From contig JBHOGO010000128.1 of the NCBI GenBank assembly GCA_043421945.1, positions 1 to 8,295 of the forward strand: a stretch of 8,295 bases of DNA, written 5' to 3'. The first letter of the stretch is position 1. The number at the start of each line of letters is the position of its first letter. The notes beneath the pieces were generated by a model. It had not been told where the DNA came from and ran no database searches. It saw only the letters and a program-made list of their open reading frames with translations. This stretch comes from Thaumasiovibrio sp043421945 (GTDB lineage Bacteria; Pseudomonadota; Gammaproteobacteria; Enterobacterales; Vibrionaceae). This document shows positions 1-6,696 of this stretch, one piece after another. The position numbers were made by a program, and so were the translations under genes.

Positions 1-64
1 CTGCTTTTTTAGAGAAAGTATTGGCTGCTGGGATTGCATCGATGGCTAAATCATAACCACTCAT
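1..64 (-). CDS. possible start of a gene running off the left edge, function unknown
   Basis: An open frame begins with ATG at 62-64 on the minus strand and stays open to the edge. It encodes about 21 residues beginning MSGYDLAIDAIPAA. An AGGG stretch about seven bases upstream of the ATG could act as ribosome binding site, and many codons are of the RNY form, as in real genes. I do not recognise the protein and the fragment is too short to assign. A competing reading exists on the plus strand, where a frame ending in TAA at 54-56 could be the tail of a gene (ending LEKVLAAGIASMAKS). I prefer the minus reading because it has a start, a possible ribosome binding site and an operator-like repeat upstream, but the preference is weak. 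Confidence 0.3.
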   Translation of the reverse strand, partial: MSGYDLAIDAIPAANTFSKKA

Positions 65-119
65 GCGGATGCCCTGTATCAAGGCTGACTTTAGAGTGAA
101 CTCTAATATTAGGATGAAC

Positions 120-148
120 GATAAATAAATCTTAAATACTTATTTATC
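120..148. promoter_or_regulatory. AT-rich inverted repeat, possible operator
   Basis: The arms GATAAATAA (120-128) and TTATTTATC (140-148) are perfect 9-bp inverted complements around an 11-bp centre that itself pairs partly. The element lies about 56 bp upstream of the possible leftward start at 64. A loose promoter (TTGACC at 177-182 and AGATAA at 154-159, minus strand, 17 bp apart) would place the transcription start at its edge. Low G+C argues against a terminator, so a repressor or activator site is the better guess. A second small inverted repeat, TTAGAG/CTCTAA at 91-106, lies between it and the start. Confidence 0.35.
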
Positions 149-449
149 TGTTCTTATCTACTCCTTTAAGTTCACAGGTCAATGCCATTAAATGCGTCCA
201 TTTGAGGGGGTAGAAACTATACTCCGTAGTGCTTTGATATTGCATAAGCGATCTGATCGGTTACATCAGTAAATTACTCTGGTTCTATTCATAAGCCCCG
301 TTACAAACAATCAACTGGAAGCCGTTCAACAAAGTCATAATTAACCGCGATTCTCTCGGCATAGAAGCTTACACGGCTTTATGCTGAATCTTCTCGGTGG
401 GCTTATCACTTATAGTTTGAAACAGGAAAAACCATCACTCAATATAACA
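149..449. other. non-coding stretch without an assignable gene
   Basis: No reading frame here has a plausible start, length and ribosome binding site. The one visible structure is an imperfect hairpin at 359-384 (GCATA-AAGC pairing with GCTT-TATGC, one bulged G, 7-base loop). It has no T-run on either side, so it is not an obvious terminator. I see no tRNA, integron attC site or IS end. Confidence 0.5.
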
Positions 450-470
450 AGCCCTGACTAAAGCAGGGCT
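441..470 (-). terminator. intrinsic terminator after the EamA gene
   Basis: The perfect 7-bp stem AGCCCTG (450-456) / CAGGGCT (464-470) has a 7-base loop. Read on the minus strand it is followed by a T-rich tail (TTGTTATATT). It lies about 88 bp past the EamA stop codon, in the right orientation to end the leftward HAD-EamA transcript. Nothing T-rich follows it on the plus strand. Confidence 0.65.
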
Positions 471-557
471 AATGGCGATAGCTTAAAGCGATTTCAGGTT
501 AAATTAGCGATGAATCGGCTGCACAAAGCAGACGTAATCACATCACCTCGTACCTGC

Positions 558-1460
558 TTAGGGTAAATTCACAATAACCAAACCAACACACACCAGCAAA
601 GCGCCAATGAGACGAGGGCGATACAATCTTTCATGTAAGAAGATAACACCGAGAATGACCCCTATTGGAATGCTCAGCTGACGCAGTGCAACGATATACG
701 CGACATTTTCTGTCATCGTCATCGCATACAGTACTAGGCTATATGTTAAACCAATCATTACGCCCGCTGGAACAATTGACGATATCTCAGGTAATGCTGC
801 TTTCACTGCTCGGCGTCCCACCGCAAAACAGAGTGCAGGAAACATCCACAGTGTGATACTTAACGACTGTAACGCCAAAAAGAGTAAGGCCTGCCGAAAA
901 GTAGACATTTCAACAAAGCTATCCTCCATCACTGCTAGCGCTTGATTATCAGCTATCGAATAACCGACAATTCCCAGAGCGGTAATAAATGCCCAGAAGC
1001 ACCCGTGTGTGAGATAGCTTCGCCAACTCCACTCTTTGAATTCGACAAGAGGGACCAGTAGGCAGCCAATCGTTAGCATCACCATCCCTACCCAAGTAAC
1101 AAGGGGAAGAACATTTCCCGCCAGTAGCCCCACCAACGCAACCATCAGAACTGGCAAAGCGCGCGAAATAGGATAAACCGAACCAATGTCAGCGGCACGA
1201 TAGGCCAATGACAGTGCAACAAGATACAGTACTTGGCTAGCACCACTTAATGCTAATAAAACCCAAAACGGCTTATCTAACGCATGAAGTGGAGAAGTGA
1301 TGATCAAGGGGGAGAGGATAATACTAGGAACAACCATCGCGAGCGCTAAGAAAGCAGGCCCACTGCTTTTTTTCTTTGCGAGCAAATTCCAGCTAGCATG
1401 CAATAGTGCTGATAAGCAAACCAGCACTATCGCAAGAATAGGCATATTAGTATTGCCCAT
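558..1460 (-). CDS. EamA/DMT-family membrane transporter, phosphonate-locus associated type
   Basis: This is a predicted inner-membrane carrier of the drug/metabolite transporter superfamily, with two five-helix EamA repeats and about ten hydrophobic segments in 300 residues, the usual length. The first repeat ends near a YPISRALPVL motif; the second holds VAYIVALRQLSIPIG and a short HERL loop before the last helix (VGLVIVNLP). Such proteins exchange or export small metabolites, but the substrate cannot be read from sequence. A hydrophobic EamA-like family is known as a recurrent neighbour of phosphonate-use genes (TIGRFAM phn_DUF6), and this protein may belong to it. I chose ATG at 1458-1460, which shares one base with the HAD stop codon (TAATG), implying translational coupling. 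A TTG two codons upstream or an ATG five codons downstream are alternatives. It ends the leftward gene run and is followed by a terminator. Confidence 0.85.
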   Translation of the reverse strand: MGNTNMPILAIVLVCLSALLHASWNLLAKKKSSGPAFLALAMVVPSIILSPLIITSPLHALDKPFWVLLALSGASQVLYLVALSLAYRAADIGSVYPISRALPVLMVALVGLLAGNVLPLVTWVGMVMLTIGCLLVPLVEFKEWSWRSYLTHGCFWAFITALGIVGYSIADNQALAVMEDSFVEMSTFRQALLFLALQSLSITLWMFPALCFAVGRRAVKAALPEISSIVPAGVMIGLTYSLVLYAMTMTENVAYIVALRQLSIPIGVILGVIFLHERLYRPRLIGALLVCVGLVIVNLP

Positions 1461-2143
1461 TAACAATCACACTGCCACGTAAGTTGAGGCCAGCCCTTTT
1501 TTTCTGCTTCAACAGAAAGTAAAGCACAACCATTCACCACGACAGGGTAATCCACAACATTTAATAGAGGTAGATCATTAATCGAATCTGAATAGAAATG
1601 AATCGGTGAATACATTTCCTCTTTTGAGGCAACCCACTGCTCAAGTCGAATAACTTTGCCATCTTGATAGCTTGGCACACCCTCAATGTCACCGGTGTAA
1701 TATCCGCCTTCCACCGCTAAGTTAACACCTTCGGCATAAGGAATCCCCAAATAACGCGCCATGGCTTTAACCAAAAATGTCGCACTCGCAGAGATAATCA
1801 TACACGTTACCCCTTTCAGCTTTAGCGCCGAAAGTAGCTCTTGGGCTTGCGGGAAAATAAATTGTGAAGCCGTTGATTCAACATATTGGTCTGCCATCGC
1901 ATCGATGTATTCGGCAGTGTATCCCTCTAAAGGAGAAAGACTAAATGCCATATAGTCAGCAAGGTCCATTTCTCCTCGATAGTAGCTAGTCATTTTAATT
2001 TTATCTTGTTCTAGGAACTCTGCCCCTGCGAGCTTTAATTCCTCAACCAAAAATTGATGCCAGAGAACAGACAAGTCATTCGTGATAAGGGTCTCATCCA
2101 TATCAAAAATGGCTAATTCTATTGTTTTACTTTTTATTGTCAT
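1460..2143 (-). CDS. HAD-IB family hydrolase, phosphoserine-phosphatase-like
   Basis: This is a 227-residue cytoplasmic phosphatase of the haloacid dehalogenase superfamily, subfamily IB. Motif I is FDMDETL with nucleophile D14 and general acid/base D16. Motif II is the IISAS stretch with S118. A motif III lysine is probably K163 in DGK. Motif IV is YSDSINDLPLL with D186 and D190 for Mg2+. A helical cap lies between motifs I and II. DxD in motif I fits phosphate-ester hydrolysis; the phosphonoacetaldehyde hydrolase PhnX has DxA plus a Schiff-base lysine in its cap, so this is not PhnX. The substrate is unknown; phosphoserine-like or phosphoethanolamine-like esters are guesses. An AGGT sits about nine bases before the ATG. 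It lies 205 bp after the permease gene and is coupled to the EamA gene through TAATG, so the two probably act in one process. Confidence 0.88.
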   Translation of the reverse strand: MTIKSKTIELAIFDMDETLITNDLSVLWHQFLVEELKLAGAEFLEQDKIKMTSYYRGEMDLADYMAFSLSPLEGYTAEYIDAMADQYVESTASQFIFPQAQELLSALKLKGVTCMIISASATFLVKAMARYLGIPYAEGVNLAVEGGYYTGDIEGVPSYQDGKVIRLEQWVASKEEMYSPIHFYSDSINDLPLLNVVDYPVVVNGCALLSVEAEKKGWPQLTWQCDC

Positions 2144-2284
2144 TTAAACATACCTAAGCCCAAGCAACTATATCGTCGCCTGTATTGCATATTACCGATT
2201 GAAATGTAGGGAAAAGAACGAGCGATACTAACGTGATCTTTCAAATTCACTCATATCGTACCGTTTAATTAACTACGACCTCTC

Positions 2285-2321
2285 GCCCTATATGGGGAAT
2301 TATAGGCTTGCCTTATAGGGC
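2285..2321. other. stem-loop between permease and HAD genes
   Basis: GCCCTATA (2285-2292) and TATAGGGC (2314-2321) are perfect 8-bp inverted complements. A smaller bulged hairpin (TATAGGC/GCCTTATA) can form inside. It lies 27 bp after the permease stop codon. No T-run follows on the minus strand, so it is not a standard intrinsic terminator. It could be an RNA processing or stability element that separates the transporter genes from HAD-EamA, or a weak or Rho-assisted end. Confidence 0.4.
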
Positions 2322-2348
2322 TAAAGATCGAGGATTAAATATGGAAGG

Positions 2349-4091
2349 TTATCTGAAGCGCCAGCGTTGAGTGCGATTAAGCAGCAAGTAGCTAACAGCG
2401 CCATGAATCAGGCGTGCAAGTGCTGATGTTAGCATAATCATCACAGCCATCGCTGCAGCGGCTGCGGTATAGCCCATCTCATCAAGATGCATCACAGCAA
2501 TCGATGCCAACGCATTTTCTGTCGTGTATAAGAAGATAACCCCTGATGTTGTTGTCATCGCATTCACAAACAGATAGCTACCAATATCGAGCACTGCAGG
2601 CAAGGCAACAGGAACCGAAATTTTGAAAAACGCTTTATACTGTGGAATTTTCAATGAGGCTGCAACCGCTTCAATCTCTGCCGGGATCTGACGTAATGCT
2701 GTCAACGCTGTCATATGCCCAACGGTATACAGGTGCACGACAGTACAGATAACCAGAATGGTCAGCGTGCCGTATAACCCATTCAATGGATTAGTCGGCG
2801 AATTGAAGAAAAAGATATAGCCCAAGCCTAGCACCATTCCAGGTACCGCCATTGGCATCATTGCCACAAGGTGCAAGACGTTACGTAATGGCGCCAACTC
2901 ACGACCTTTCGAGATACAGTAGGCAACAATAAACGTAATCGCCGTACCAATAAACGCGACAAGAAGAGACATCGCAACAGAGTTATAAAATGGTGCCCAA
3001 CCGTAACTAATAAATCGACTAAAGTCATAGTTGTTTAGCGTGAGTGCCTTATTATAAGGCCAAAAGCTAATTAATGAGCCATACATTGCCATTCCAATCA
3101 CAACGAGAATAGCGACAGCTATCGCGCTACAAAAAACAAATGAGATCCCATCACGCCACTTATGCGGAGCGGGTTGGTAGATCACTGAGCTTGAGCTCAT
3201 CATGTTTTGTTGCTTCTTACGAATGCGTGATTCAATCGCAAATGAAAGCAGTGCCGGAACAAGAAGCACAACCGATGTAACAGCCCCCATGGCAAAGTTA
3301 TGTTGACCAATCACCTGTTTATAGATATCAGTCGCTAAGACATTGTATTGACCACCAATGACCTTCGCCACACCAAAGTCACACACGACAAGGGTAAAAA
3401 TAACAACCATAGCGCTCATCAAACCATACTTAGCACCTGGTAAGGTGATCGTAAAGAATGTGCGGATCGGTGAGGTACGCATCACTCGTGCAGCCTCATA
3501 CAAGCGCGCATCTGCTGTGGACAGCCCCGTGCTCATAATCAACAGTGCATGAGGGAAACACCAGAAAACCAACCCCATCACAATACCAATAGGGCCGTAA
3601 ATACTATTTCCCATTAACCACGACTTCCAGATACCTTGGTTACCAAATAAGTAAACCAATGAGATCGCAGGTAATAGAGAAGGGGCCAAGATAGGTAAAC
3701 TACCAATAATCTTGAACAGTCGCTTACCCGGCATACAAGTACGCGTTAACGCATAGGCGTAGAAGAAAGCCAGCAACCCTACAATGGAAGAAACCGTCAC
3801 GCCAATAAACAAAGTATTGTAGATAGAGTAAGTTAGCGAGGGGTTAGTTAGGTAACTCACATAGTTCGTCAATCCAACAAACTCGCCAGCACTATTGTGA
3901 ACACTTTTGGCAAACATTGCGCCAAGTGGTGCCACCAAGCCAAGTAACATTAGCAGCGCAGCAAAAAGCAGCACGGCGATCATTACAATTTGGTCTTTGC
4001 TGATACGTTTAAAGAAGCTAAGTAACTGAGAATCGTCCCCTAACGGAGCCGCTACCTCCTGCTCTTTAGGCAACGTTATTTGAGCACTCAT
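2349..4091 (-). CDS. ABC transporter permease, fused double domain, putative 2-aminoethylphosphonate type
   Basis: This inner-membrane channel subunit forms the whole translocation path in one 580-residue chain. Two binding-protein-dependent permease domains are fused head to tail, each with about six helices. The first domain spans roughly residues 35-285 with its ATPase-coupling EAA loop at 199-220 (EAARVMRTSP...LPGA). A basic linker follows near 286-312. The second domain spans about 315-572 with its EAA loop at 473-495 (IEAVAASLKIPQYKAF). Fused permeases of this length occur in ferric-iron importers and in the PhnU2-type putative AEP importers; the neighbours favour the latter. The start ATG overlaps the ATPase stop codon (ATGA, 4088-4091) and is preceded by AAGGGG seven bases upstream, within the ATPase gene, so the two are translated together. 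The closest systems with matching layout are called AepXVW in marine bacteria. Confidence 0.85.
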   Translation of the reverse strand: MSAQITLPKEQEVAAPLGDDSQLLSFFKRISKDQIVMIAVLLFAALLMLLGLVAPLGAMFAKSVHNSAGEFVGLTNYVSYLTNPSLTYSIYNTLFIGVTVSSIVGLLAFFYAYALTRTCMPGKRLFKIIGSLPILAPSLLPAISLVYLFGNQGIWKSWLMGNSIYGPIGIVMGLVFWCFPHALLIMSTGLSTADARLYEAARVMRTSPIRTFFTITLPGAKYGLMSAMVVIFTLVVCDFGVAKVIGGQYNVLATDIYKQVIGQHNFAMGAVTSVVLLVPALLSFAIESRIRKKQQNMMSSSSVIYQPAPHKWRDGISFVFCSAIAVAILVVIGMAMYGSLISFWPYNKALTLNNYDFSRFISYGWAPFYNSVAMSLLVAFIGTAITFIVAYCISKGRELAPLRNVLHLVAMMPMAVPGMVLGLGYIFFFNSPTNPLNGLYGTLTILVICTVVHLYTVGHMTALTALRQIPAEIEAVAASLKIPQYKAFFKISVPVALPAVLDIGSYLFVNAMTTTSGVIFLYTTENALASIAVMHLDEMGYTAAAAAMAVMIMLTSALARLIHGAVSYLLLNRTQRWRFR

Positions 4092-5146
4092 GCAGCCACC
4101 CCTTCGAAAACATGACTATTTTGACTATCCCAGACTAAGCGACATGTTTCGCCTTGCGCTGGTAAGCCTTCTTTAGCCCGCTCAGAAGAAATATCGACTT
4201 GAACCGTTTGTGTCTTGTCAATTTGACACTCTAATCGAATAAAGGCGCCCATAAACTCGAGTGTGTTGACGGTTGCCTCAAGCCCTGTCTCTCCCTCTTT
4301 GGCAATACGCATCTGCTCAGGTCTCAATGCCAGCTTAACTTCCTCTGCTTCTAGCGTTTGCGGTGACGCAAAAGCATAGTCATTGACAGAAAGCGTGTTC
4401 TCACCTTGCGATTTTGCAGGCAAAATATTCATCGTACCAACAAAGGTCGCCACAAATTCTGACGCAGGGTGATTATAAATCTCCTCTGGCGTACCAATTT
4501 GCTCGACCACACCATGATTCATAACGACAATACGGTCAGCCATTGTCAGTGCTTCTTCTTGGTCATGGGTAACCATAATCGTTGTAATACCTAATTGACG
4601 CTGCAACTGACAAATCTCATGGCGTAAGTGAGTTCGTACCTTTGCATCTAGCGCTGACAAAGGCTCATCGAGCAGCAGTAAACCTGGAGACAAAGCAAGT
4701 GCCCGACAAAGTGCGATACGCTGCTGCTGCCCACCTGAAAGTTGCGCGGGAAATTTATCTTCGTAGCCGTCAAGGTCTACGAGGGCCAACCATTCTCGAA
4801 CCTTTTCCATAGCAGCTGCTTTTTTAAGACCACGATTCGTTAATCCAAAAGCAATATTTTCAGCCACGGTTAAATTAGGGAAAAGCGCATAAGATTGAAA
4901 AACAATGCCAAAGTCACGTTGCTCTGGTGGCAGTAACGTAATATCACGATTGTTTTGAATGATTTTTCCAGAGCTTGGCAGCTCTAAACCTGCAATAGCC
5001 CTTAGCAGCGTTGTTTTTCCGCAGCCAGAAGGACCAAGAAAACAAACAAACTCTCCCTCTTGAATATCAAGAGAAATGCCTTTCAACGCAGAAAAATCAC
5101 CAAATTTTTTGATTAATTCTTCAATATGCAGGTAGCTTCTATTCAT
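4088..5146 (-). CDS. ABC transporter ATP-binding protein, putative 2-aminoethylphosphonate type
   Basis: This is the cytoplasmic ATPase that powers the neighbouring permease. The nucleotide-binding domain is complete: Walker A GPSGCGKT (38-45), Q-loop Q84, signature LSGGQ (136-140), Walker B LLLLDEP ending at E161-P162, D-loop SALD (164-167) and switch H194. A C-terminal TOBE-like region (about 240-350) gives the 352-residue length typical of importers of the PotA/FbpC/PhnT group. PotA- and FbpC-like proteins cannot be excluded from this chain alone; the AEP call rests on the combined gene set. The only sensible start is ATG at 5144-5146, but no good ribosome binding site precedes it (only AGAG about 12 bases away), so initiation may be weak or need other context. 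It follows the binding-protein gene after a 291-bp gap with a terminator, and overlaps the permease by four bases. Confidence 0.88.
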   Translation of the reverse strand: MNRSYLHIEELIKKFGDFSALKGISLDIQEGEFVCFLGPSGCGKTTLLRAIAGLELPSSGKIIQNNRDITLLPPEQRDFGIVFQSYALFPNLTVAENIAFGLTNRGLKKAAAMEKVREWLALVDLDGYEDKFPAQLSGGQQQRIALCRALALSPGLLLLDEPLSALDAKVRTHLRHEICQLQRQLGITTIMVTHDQEEALTMADRIVVMNHGVVEQIGTPEEIYNHPASEFVATFVGTMNILPAKSQGENTLSVNDYAFASPQTLEAEEVKLALRPEQMRIAKEGETGLEATVNTLEFMGAFIRLECQIDKTQTVQVDISSERAKEGLPAQGETCRLVWDSQNSHVFEGVAA

Positions 5147-5312
5147 TACAATGTATCACTCTATCTTGTGACAAAATTCAACGTATAATTTAAAATGTTC
5201 ATTGAATCATTTCGCTGAATGTTGTTATTTTGTCATCACTTCAATTTCGTTAAACGGACTAAAGAAAAGTATTAAATTCATTCCTCTCGCTAGCCTGTTT
5301 AATCGTTATAAA

Positions 5313-5356
5313 ACGGTATTCTGTTGGTCATATCACTACAACCAATAGAATAACGT
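5313..5356. repeat. 44-bp imperfect inverted repeat between binding-protein and ATPase genes
   Basis: Arms 5313-5328 (ACGGTATTCTGTTGGT) and 5341-5356 (ACCAATAGAATAACGT) pair at 14 of 16 positions, plus one G-T, around a 12-base loop. Read on the minus strand the distal arm is followed by TTTTAT. It sits just beyond the terminator of the binding-protein gene in the direction of transcription. It may be a second, AT-rich terminator or attenuator, an RNA stabiliser, or an operator for an internal promoter of the ATPase-permease genes. The sequence does not decide among these. Confidence 0.6.
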
Positions 5357-5360
5357 CAGG

Positions 5361-5390
5361 AAATAAAATGACCGCGCTAAACGCGGTCAT
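5361..5390 (-). terminator. strong intrinsic terminator after the binding-protein gene
   Basis: The perfect 9-bp stem ATGACCGCG (5368-5376) / CGCGGTCAT (5382-5390) has a 5-base loop. Read on the minus strand it is followed by TTTATTT. It begins 47 bp past the binding-protein stop codon. It should end most transcripts there, with partial read-through to the ATPase and permease or a separate promoter at 5147-5312. This pattern is common where a binding protein must be made in excess over its membrane partners. Confidence 0.8.
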
Positions 5391-5437
5391 ATCCCCCCTA
5401 TAATCTGGAACGCTTAAAAGGGGCTTTAAAACGTCAT

Positions 5438-6451
5438 TTATTTAGCGTCTGATTTACCATCAAAGCGCTTAATCCACTCGCCAATGATGTAATCGTAGTT
5501 ATCAGAAGCCCAAACGAAATCATTTTCAATCATTAACTCGGTCGCATTCGTTGGATAGTGTGCAACAGGCTCAGCTAACTCACTAATCGCAATCACTGGA
5601 TAGAACTTATTGTAAGAACGGTTTGCATCTTCAGATGCAGCAAAATCGATTAATGTTTGCGCCGCTGCTTCTTTATCAGTACCGGCAACAATAGCAGCTG
5701 CTTCCATATCCCAGCCCACACCTTCAGATGGGAAGATAAGTTCGATTGGAGCACCTTGACCTTTCAGTGTTGCGCCACGGAAAGCAAATGAAATGCCCAT
5801 GGTTGCTTCACCAGTCGCCGCTAGGTTACAAGGCGCTGAACCTGAGTGGGTATAACGTGCGATGTTTTTGTGAAGACCTTCCATGTATTCCCAACCTGCT
5901 TCATCACCGAACTGTTGTAGCCAAGCTGAAACGTCTAAGAAACCTGTACCCGAAGAGGCTGGGTTAGGCATAACGATATGGCCTTGGTATTGAGGATCTT
6001 TCAGATCTTCCCAAGAGGTAGGCATCTCCAAACCGTGTTTCTCACCTTCGATAGTGTTGAAACAGATACCTGCAATCCATGCATCCATACCAATCCAGTG
6101 TGGTACTTCACGGCTATCACGGAATTTCTCATCGAGTTTATCTAGACCCTGAGGTGCGTATGGCGCTAAAAGGTTTTGGTTATCAAGAACCATCATAGAA
6201 GTGGCAGCTAGGCCCCAAATCACATCTGCCTGAGGGTTATTTTTTTCAGCAAGTAAACGTGCTGTAACCACACTCGTAGAGTCACGCATGAAATTAAGCT
6301 GAATTTCAGGATGAGCAGCTTTGAATGCATTTTCCAACTCACGAATTTGCTCAATTTCAAACGCGGTATAAACCGTCAGCTCTTGCTTTGCAAAAGCAGC
6401 AGCACTTGTTAAAGAAGCTGCGACTGCGGTAGCGAGCATCAGTTTGTTCAT
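5438..6451 (-). CDS. periplasmic substrate-binding protein, putative 2-aminoethylphosphonate ABC importer
   Basis: This is the periplasmic receptor that delivers substrate to the permease. It has 337 residues from the chosen start. A Sec signal peptide (MNKLMLATAVAASLTSAAAFA) is probably cut after residue 21, giving a mature start KQELTVYTAFE. The LTVYTAFE opening, the ADVIWGLAATSMMVL region and the PTSWEDLKDPQYQGHIVMPNP stretch are typical of the iron/thiamine/phosphonate-type binding-protein group. The overall look is that of the PhnS2/AepX-like putative AEP receptors. Ferric-iron receptors are the main alternative; I see no clear paired-tyrosine iron motif, though I cannot exclude it. The start ATG at 6449-6451 is chosen because GGAG lies six bases upstream and the signal peptide begins exactly there; an in-frame ATG eleven codons earlier (6482-6484) would put a charged leader in front of it. 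It diverges from the LysR gene and is followed by a terminator. Confidence 0.85.
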   Translation of the reverse strand: MNKLMLATAVAASLTSAAAFAKQELTVYTAFEIEQIRELENAFKAAHPEIQLNFMRDSTSVVTARLLAEKNNPQADVIWGLAATSMMVLDNQNLLAPYAPQGLDKLDEKFRDSREVPHWIGMDAWIAGICFNTIEGEKHGLEMPTSWEDLKDPQYQGHIVMPNPASSGTGFLDVSAWLQQFGDEAGWEYMEGLHKNIARYTHSGSAPCNLAATGEATMGISFAFRGATLKGQGAPIELIFPSEGVGWDMEAAAIVAGTDKEAAAQTLIDFAASEDANRSYNKFYPVIAISELAEPVAHYPTNATELMIENDFVWASDNYDYIIGEWIKRFDGKSDAK

Positions 6452-6457
6452 GTGAAT

Positions 6458-6463
6458 CTCCGT
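6458..6463 (-). promoter_or_regulatory. ribosome binding site deciding the binding-protein start
   Basis: ACGGAG on the minus strand lies six bases before ATG 6449-6451. The longer in-frame ATG at 6482-6484 would place this site inside coding sequence and add eleven residues before the signal peptide. Confidence 0.75.
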
Positions 6464-6491
6464 CTTCATTATATTGATAGCCATATCGGCA

Positions 6492-6519
6492 ATTAATTTT
6501 GAAGCTACTTTAATGTCAG
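6492..6519 (-). promoter_or_regulatory. candidate sigma-70 promoter for the binding-protein gene
   Basis: CTGACA (6514-6519, five of six matches to TTGACA) is followed after 16 bp by ATTAAT (6492-6497, four of six matches to TATAAT). This would give a leader of about 34 bases carrying the GGAG site. The -10 match is modest. Confidence 0.3.
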
Positions 6520-6564
6520 AAGATTAAGTAAAAGTTACATATTAACGATTAATTTCTAGGTTTG

Positions 6565-6587
6565 ACTTAAGTACACCTTAATTAAGG
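6565..6587. promoter_or_regulatory. palindromic operator candidate in the divergent control region
   Basis: Two palindromes sit side by side: ACTTAAGT (6565-6572) and CCTTAATTAAGG (6576-6587, perfect 12 bp). The CTTAA units start at 6566 and 6577, 11 bp or one helical turn apart, so a dimeric or tetrameric protein could bind both on one DNA face. It lies between the divergent lysR and binding-protein genes, where LysR-type regulators usually bind. No direct proof of the regulator. Confidence 0.45.
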
Positions 6588-6588
6588 A

Positions 6589-6617
6589 TTCATATCTTCG
6601 TCACTCGACTATATAAA
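6589..6617 (+). promoter_or_regulatory. candidate promoter for the lysR gene
   Basis: TATAAA (6612-6617, five of six) has TTCATA (6589-6594, four of six) 17 bp upstream, directly next to the palindromic operator. A regulator bound there would be placed to control its own gene. Confidence 0.3.
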
Positions 6618-6696
6618 AATACATTCATTATTTCTTCATCAAAACGAAATATAGAGAGTCTAGCTTTCGCTTTCTTAGTTTAAATGGAATAAACCT

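Noticed and set aside
3..56. Plus-strand frame ending LEKVLAAGIASMAKS at a TAA, possible gene tail
   Set aside because: Only 17 residues are visible, with no good terminator after it; the minus-strand reading has a start, a possible ribosome binding site and more RNY codons. Not fully excluded.
1..557. Integron attC site, CRISPR repeat or tRNA in the left non-coding region
   Set aside because: No recurring spacer-repeat pattern, attC core sites or cloverleaf could be traced; only small isolated inverted repeats.
1461..1466. TTG start two codons upstream for the EamA gene
   Set aside because: The ATG at 1458-1460 forms a TAATG junction with the HAD stop; no ribosome binding site favours the TTG.
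1460..2143. HAD protein as phosphonoacetaldehyde hydrolase (PhnX)
   Set aside because: Motif I is DMDETL (DxD) and the rest is of the phosphoserine-phosphatase type; PhnX has DxA and a cap lysine forming a Schiff base.
5184..5189. TATAAT on the plus strand in the ATPase leader as a promoter
   Set aside because: No -35 at proper spacing (TTGTGA is only 12 bp away) and no plus-strand gene follows.
5746..5967. 73-codon plus-strand open frame inside the binding-protein gene
   Set aside because: It lies antisense to a well-supported gene, has no ribosome binding site and resembles no family; it is a shadow of the real coding frame.
6472..6477. Perfect TATAAT-like hexamer on the minus strand just before the binding-protein gene
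   Set aside because: It would put the transcript start almost on the ribosome binding site, and no -35 lies 16-18 bp upstream.
6452..6484. Eleven-residue N-terminal extension of the binding protein from ATG 6482-6484
   Set aside because: The GGAG site at 6458-6461 serves the internal ATG at 6449-6451, and the signal peptide starts exactly there.
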